Origin: Deltaproteobacteria bacterium
GTDB lineage: Bacteria > Myxococcota > UBA796 > SXON01
Length of the DNA stretch: 9,526 bases
Direction: 5' to 3'
Assembly: GCA_947483545.1 (NCBI GenBank)
Contig: CANKNP010000201.1
Span: 1-9,526, forward strand
Position numbers and translations under genes: made by a program. The notes under the pieces were generated by a model. That model was not told the DNA's origin. It saw only the letters and a list, made by a program, of their open reading frames with translations, and made no database searches. Shown here piece by piece: positions 6,009 to 9,526 of this stretch; within the stretch, counting starts at the first letter, position 1, and each line of letters starts with the position of its first letter.

Positions 6009-8051
6009 CTACTTGGCGAACACGAAGCTCGCGACGACCGCCGTGCCTGCGTCCACCCGGATCTCCATGCTCTTGGAGAGCCCGGCCCCGGAGATGACGG
6101 CGCGCACGGTGTGCTGGCCCGGCATGACCGTGACGTCTGCAAGGGCGGGCCCCGCCCCGGACGGCCCGGCGTAGCCCTGTTGCTTGCCGTCGATGATGAT
6201 GAGCGCCTTGCGGTCCGACTCCACTCGGATGATCCCCAGCGCGACCCGGACGGCGGAGGTTCGGTCGGCGCCTGCCACGGGGGGCGTTCCGGCCGGGACC
6301 GGGGTTGCGACGGGGGGCGCCGGCAGGACCGTGGCGGGCTGAAGGGGGTCGACGATCTCGACGCCAGGGGCCAACGGGGCCAGCGGGACGTCCGCTGCGA
6401 TGATCCGGGAGTCGGAAGGGTCGGGCCGGAGCTGGGACATGGCGACCGCGACGAGCCCGAGGATGCCAACCACCAGGGCCAAGCCGATGAGGAGTGGGCT
6501 CACCTCGCGTTGGGCAGGCCGCGCGGGTGCGGGGGCCCGGACGGCCCGGGGGGCACCGCGAGCGCTGGATCGCGCGGGCGACGCGGTCCGAGGCGGGGAC
6601 GGGCGATCGAGCAGGGCGCCGAAGGCCTCCGCGCTCACCGGGGCGGCGGGGGGGGGCGCGAGCGCCTGCTGCCACACATCGCCGTCCGCGGGCGCAAGCG
6701 TGGAGGCGGGCATCACGACGGGCGAGAGTTGCCGAGGGCCCGGCGGCGCCGGTGGCAGCGGAGGCAGGGCGTCGGCCCGACCCGGGCGAGCGGCCGGGGG
6801 CTCGCCTGGGGGTGGGCGGATCCTGCGGGGAAGCGCGACCTCGTGCTCGCTCGCCTCCGGGTGGGTGAGCGCGGGCCGCGCCAAGCGACGCGGATCGGCC
6901 GGCCCCTTCGGGGGGCGCGCGGGAACGGTGCGCTGCCCAGGGGGGAGCGTGGTGGACGCCGGACGGGCCGGGGGCGGGGGCGCGGGCTCCTCTCGGGTGC
7001 GGCGGGAGATGCGGGGGGGCTCGCCGGACGGTCGACGCGGGCGGGGGGCGGAAGCGGCCTGGGGCCCGCTGTCGCGCTCCAGAGCTTCCGCCAGGGCTGA
7101 AACAGCGTCGGGGATCAGGTCCCCCGCAGGATCACCCAAAGAGCCTTGGGGCGAAGGGAGCCGTCCGCGAGGAGAAGCCAGGGAGCTTGGGGCGCGCTGG
7201 GGCGCGATCGAATCGGGACCCGGTGCGCTCTCAGGCGACCAGACGGGGCTGGGCGCCGCCACTTCGAGCATCTGCCCCGTCTGCTTCTGCGCTTCCCCGA
7301 GCACAGCGGTCTCCAGCAGCGCGAGGCGCGCCTCCTGGTTGGACCGCCGGTCTTCGGTCGGCTCCTCCAGGATGTCGGGCAGGTCGTCGGTTCCACCTTC
7401 GGCGGAGGACATCCAGGCGACGGCCAGGCCTTCCACCGGGTCTTCGGTCAGCACCCGCGGGGGCGGCGACCGAGAGACGAAGCTGGGCGAGAACGGGGCC
7501 GGCGGGGGTAGCGGGGCCGCGGAGGCGGTCGGCTCTTCGACGTCGGGCGCCTCGTCAGGTTCGTCCTCGCCGAACATCAAATCGTCCCCGAACCCGTCCG
7601 GGAGCGACACCTGCTCGCCAACCCCCGTCCGCTCCGGCTCGTCGCCCTCTTCGGGCATTCCCAAGAGCTCGCCGTCCTCGTCCCCCCCTGCCGTCGCGGG
7701 CATCATCCGAACCCGCGCGGGTCCGGTCAGCAGGTCGGCATCCGGGTCCTTCGCGGCCCGGTAGTCGTCCACCTCAAACGCCGCCCCCCATCCGGTGTCC
7801 TCCCCTCCGTCGTGCAGATGCATCGGGCGATTGTCGTCGTCCGACGCATCCTCCATCTCGTCCGGATCTTCAAGCTCATCGGGCAGGCTGGCCACGCTCC
7901 GGATCCGCATGCCTCCTGGCGGAGGCGCAGGCGTTGGCGGGAGTGAAATTCGGGGCGGCTCCAGCCGGATCGTAGGGGGCTGTCGGATCTCGGGCCGCTC
8001 GTCCAGCAACAGGGTGGACGGCCTCCCAAAGAGCTTTCGCGGCTCCGCCAT
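6009..8051 (-). CDS. Single-pass membrane protein with long disordered cytoplasmic region and C-terminal PEGA-like domain
   Basis: About 680 aa. ATG 8051 follows the upstream stop by 2 nt; GTG 8057, in frame two codons earlier, would overlap that stop as GTGA, so the start is ambiguous. Regions, numbered from the GTG: 1-50 Pro/Arg-rich; about 57-175 strongly acidic (ELEDPDEMEDASDDD); about 238-266 a likely amphipathic helix; about 285-518 low-complexity Pro/Ala/Arg-rich and basic; 521-541 a hydrophobic helix (LLIGLALVVGILGLVAVAMS) after QRE, so the N-terminus is probably inside; 542-605 a Pro/Ala linker; 609-680 a beta-rich module (IIRVESDRKALIIIDGKQQG, DVTVMPGQHTVRAVI) matching the PEGA pattern of D-G...G...P-G-x-H-x-V. 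PEGA domains are usually surface or periplasmic modules of unknown ligand. Composition resembles myxobacterial envelope or kinase-associated proteins, but there is no kinase domain. Last gene of the right-hand operon. Function unknown. Confidence 0.85.
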   Translation of the reverse strand: MAEPRKLFGRPSTLLLDERPEIRQPPTIRLEPPRISLPPTPAPPPGGMRIRSVASLPDELEDPDEMEDASDDDNRPMHLHDGGEDTGWGAAFEVDDYRAAKDPDADLLTGPARVRMMPATAGGDEDGELLGMPEEGDEPERTGVGEQVSLPDGFGDDLMFGEDEPDEAPDVEEPTASAAPLPPPAPFSPSFVSRSPPPRVLTEDPVEGLAVAWMSSAEGGTDDLPDILEEPTEDRRSNQEARLALLETAVLGEAQKQTGQMLEVAAPSPVWSPESAPGPDSIAPQRAPSSLASPRGRLPSPQGSLGDPAGDLIPDAVSALAEALERDSGPQAASAPRPRRPSGEPPRISRRTREEPAPPPPARPASTTLPPGQRTVPARPPKGPADPRRLARPALTHPEASEHEVALPRRIRPPPGEPPAARPGRADALPPLPPAPPGPRQLSPVVMPASTLAPADGDVWQQALAPPPAAPVSAEAFGALLDRPSPPRTASPARSSARGAPRAVRAPAPARPAQREVSPLLIGLALVVGILGLVAVAMSQLRPDPSDSRIIAADVPLAPLAPGVEIVDPLQPATVLPAPPVATPVPAGTPPVAGADRTSAVRVALGIIRVESDRKALIIIDGKQQGYAGPSGAGPALADVTVMPGQHTVRAVISGAGLSKSMEIRVDAGTAVVASFVFAK

Positions 8052-8053
8052 CT

Positions 8054-8554
8054 TCACTTCAGCCCCGCGCTTTCAACGATGTCGGCCAGCTCAGTCGCGC
8101 CCACGACCAGAAGGCGGAGTTCTGCTTCGCGTTCGGGCCGAAGGGTCACACAGAGGCCGGAGGCTGTCATGACGATGTCAAGATAGCCCAGCCGAACGAG
8201 TTGGTTCACGGCGCGACGCAGGAAAACCTGTCGCTGGGGGTCCAGCCCGCGGAAGAGATTGTCGGAGCGGGTCGGGGCGCTCCCCCTGGTGATCCGCGCC
8301 AGCAGCCGCTGAACGAGCACGGCGAGCAGCTCCTCGTCGGAGGCCGGCACGCCACCGGGCTCCCACCAGGTCTCCAGCCCGGCGGCGGTGCGAACGCGCT
8401 CGACGTCCGCCGTGTCGAGGCGCAAATCTGGTGGCAGGGCGTCGGCTTGGACCAGGGTCCGGACGACCTCGTACGGGTGAACCTCCAGCCAACGGGCGAT
8501 CTGGTGGACCCGCAACTTCCGGAGCAGCGCGCTGTTACCGGTGGAGTCGCTCAT
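8054..8554 (-). CDS. Small helix-turn-helix-like protein of unknown function
   Basis: The protein is 166 aa. ATG 8554 is preceded by a strong Shine-Dalgarno (GGAGGAGGGG) that lies inside the end of the upstream gene, whose stop is 1 nt away. The N-terminal part (about 13-60, RKLRVHQIARWLEVHPYEVV to VERVRTAAGL) resembles a small HTH unit of the kind seen in IF2_N-like domains. The C-terminal part (about 72-150) has helices followed by VFLRRAVNQLVRLGYLDIV and GLCVTLRPEREAEL, the shape of a winged helix with a beta-wing. That could mean DNA binding, or a protein-binding winged helix as in ScpB or MukE. I do not recognise the family. Stop TGA is 2 nt before, or overlaps, the start of the PEGA gene. 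The winged-helix reading is inference from sequence pattern only. Confidence 0.85.
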   Translation of the reverse strand: MSDSTGNSALLRKLRVHQIARWLEVHPYEVVRTLVQADALPPDLRLDTADVERVRTAAGLETWWEPGGVPASDEELLAVLVQRLLARITRGSAPTRSDNLFRGLDPQRQVFLRRAVNQLVRLGYLDIVMTASGLCVTLRPEREAELRLLVVGATELADIVESAGLK

Positions 8555-8555
8555 T

Positions 8556-9473
8556 CTACCCCTCCTCCGTCAGCAGCTCGGGACGCAGCCAGACCCCGTA
8601 GATCTCAAGCGCCGCGTTGGCCAGCTCGGGCCCATCGTCCGCCGCGCGTCCGATGCGCTCCAACGTCTGCTCCCGGAGATCCCCGCGGATCGTGTGATCG
8701 CCGAGCCAGGCCTGAAGGGCGAGGCACTCGTGGACCTCAAAGTACTCCACGGGGGCATCCGCCGCGCCGATGTCCTTGAGCAGGCGAAAGACCGTGGTGA
8801 CCACCCGATAGGCGAACACCGCAGCCAGGTCCTCCTCCCGCGTGGCCCAGTCGCGGTAGACCTCGAACGGCACCGGGAGCACGACCACCAGCGCCTCAGG
8901 CCGCCCATCCGCTGGCGACGCGCAAGCGACGATCCCGATGGGCTCAAGCGGCGCGTCCAGCTTGGGCGCTGGGCTGTTCAACACGACGATGTACGGCTCC
9001 AGACGCCGCAAGTTTCGCTCGTGGGCTTCCAACACGGCGCGGCGGTACGCCGGCGGAAGCGTCGGCAACTGGGGCTCCACCTCCGTCTGGAAGCGCTCAA
9101 ATTCCAGCAGCGCGGCGGCGACCTCCGGGGCGTCCATATCTCCGCTGATGAGCTCCTCCTTCGCGCGCGTGGCCAGGCTGGTCGCTTCCACCCGTTGCAT
9201 GAACCGCCCACGATCCGCGTGCAGGCCCTCTCGTACGGCGATGCACTCGTGCTTCAGCGCGGCGGTCTGCATCTCCCCGCGCCGTTCCTCGAACTCCCGG
9301 CGCAGCAACCGAAGCGCCGTGAGCCGCCGGTAGGCTTCGTCGATGGAGCGCCGGTTGTGCACTTCCTCGCGGGCAACCTCCGCGAGCGAAGACTCGATCT
9401 CCTGCTCTTCCCGGGCCCGCCCGCGTGCGGCTTCTTCCAGCGCCTCCAGGAGCGACCGGGGGCTAGGATTCAC
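8556..9473 (-). CDS. Conserved-looking 305-aa protein with charged helical N-terminus, function unknown
   Basis: GTG 9473, with GGGG 5 nt upstream, gives 305 aa; no ATG fits better. Residues about 5-110 are almost entirely charged helix (EEAARGRAREEQEIESSLAE, RRLTALRLLRREFEERR), a probable coiled coil, with Cys77 in KHECIAVREG. Residues about 115-160 are further helix. From about 161 a globular alpha/beta domain begins: YIVVLNSP, IGIVACASP, EALVVVLPVPFEVYRDW (193-209), FAYRVVTTVFRLLKDIG, VEYFEVHECLALQAWLGD and ALEIYGVWLRPELL. No signal peptide or membrane segment, so cytoplasmic. I recognise no family and no catalytic motif. It overlaps the upstream gene by 11 bp and is followed after 1 nt by the HTH-like gene, so the products are probably made in matched amounts and may form a complex. 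Confidence 0.85.
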   Translation of the reverse strand: MNPSPRSLLEALEEAARGRAREEQEIESSLAEVAREEVHNRRSIDEAYRRLTALRLLRREFEERRGEMQTAALKHECIAVREGLHADRGRFMQRVEATSLATRAKEELISGDMDAPEVAAALLEFERFQTEVEPQLPTLPPAYRRAVLEAHERNLRRLEPYIVVLNSPAPKLDAPLEPIGIVACASPADGRPEALVVVLPVPFEVYRDWATREEDLAAVFAYRVVTTVFRLLKDIGAADAPVEYFEVHECLALQAWLGDHTIRGDLREQTLERIGRAADDGPELANAALEIYGVWLRPELLTEEG

Positions 9474-9526
9474 ACACGCCCCACAAGCCGACGGACTCCG
9501 CCTGCGCCAGCGCTTCGGCGGCGTAC
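9463..9526 (-). CDS. C-terminal fragment of the first visible gene of the right-hand operon
   Basis: Reading leftward from 9525 the frame gives YAAEALAQAESVGLWGVCES and then TAG (9465-9463). The Ala/Glu-rich helical composition looks like real coding sequence, and the frame overlaps the next GTG start by 11 bp, as is common in coupled operons. Only 20 residues are visible, too few to name a family. The gene continues beyond the right edge. Confidence 0.55.
   Translation of the reverse strand, partial: YAAEALAQAESVGLWGVCES

Noticed and set aside
5599..6675. 358-aa minus-strand frame spanning the FYDLN gene and the end of the PEGA gene
   Set aside because: It overlaps two better supported genes and is Pro/Arg/Gly shadow sequence with no ribosome-binding site or domain.
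6400..7764. 454-aa plus-strand frame rich in Gly, Ser and Ala
   Set aside because: Antisense to the Pro/Ala/Arg-rich part of the PEGA gene; its composition is what the complement of those codons gives.

Overview
The window is GC-rich bacterial chromosomal DNA from a Gram-negative. It carries CMP-KDO synthetase, two or three lipoproteins, an FYDLN-acidic protein and a large proline-rich, PEGA-type membrane protein. Together with very long shadow ORFs on both strands, this suits a myxobacterium-like (Myxococcota or deltaproteobacterial) genome. That placement is an inference from gene content and composition; there is no 16S rRNA in the window. Nothing points to a mobile element, CRISPR array, prophage or tRNA.

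Layout from left to right. Almost everything is on the minus strand, so gene order below is also the reverse of transcription order. (1) 1-365: the N-terminal part of a putative lipoprotein with no convincing start codon. (2) 261-365: a cluster of strong dyads between that gene and pyrG. (3) 425-2814: a kdsB-pyrG unit with a 17-bp gap (KDO activation and CTP supply, both CTP-linked). (4) 2815-3089: a 275-bp non-coding stretch holding the terminator of the ribosomal operon, a 12-bp inverted repeat around it and two more small dyads. (5) 3090-3948: the rplM-rpsI operon (ribosomal proteins L13 and S9) with its own promoter candidate at 3977-4005. (6) 4021-5463: a secreted lipoprotein built from eight sialidase/BNR-like repeats, probably a beta-propeller. 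(7) 5464-5580: a divergent intergenic region with a plus-strand promoter candidate and mutually exclusive leader hairpins. (8) 5581-5883: the only plus-strand gene, an FYDLN zinc-ribbon protein with an acidic tail. (9) 5884-6008: a convergent intergenic region rich in dyads. (10) 6009-9526: a tightly packed minus-strand operon of four genes. In transcription order these are a truncated unknown gene, a 305-aa protein with a charged helical N-terminus, a 166-aa helix-turn-helix-like protein, and a single-pass membrane protein of about 680 aa with a C-terminal PEGA-like domain. Its junctions are an 11-bp overlap, a 1-nt gap, and a 2-nt gap or 4-nt overlap, so the genes are probably translationally coupled.

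The housekeeping part (pyrG, kdsB, rplM, rpsI) is firm. The four-gene operon at the right is the best candidate for an uncharacterised system. I can see its domain architecture but not its function.
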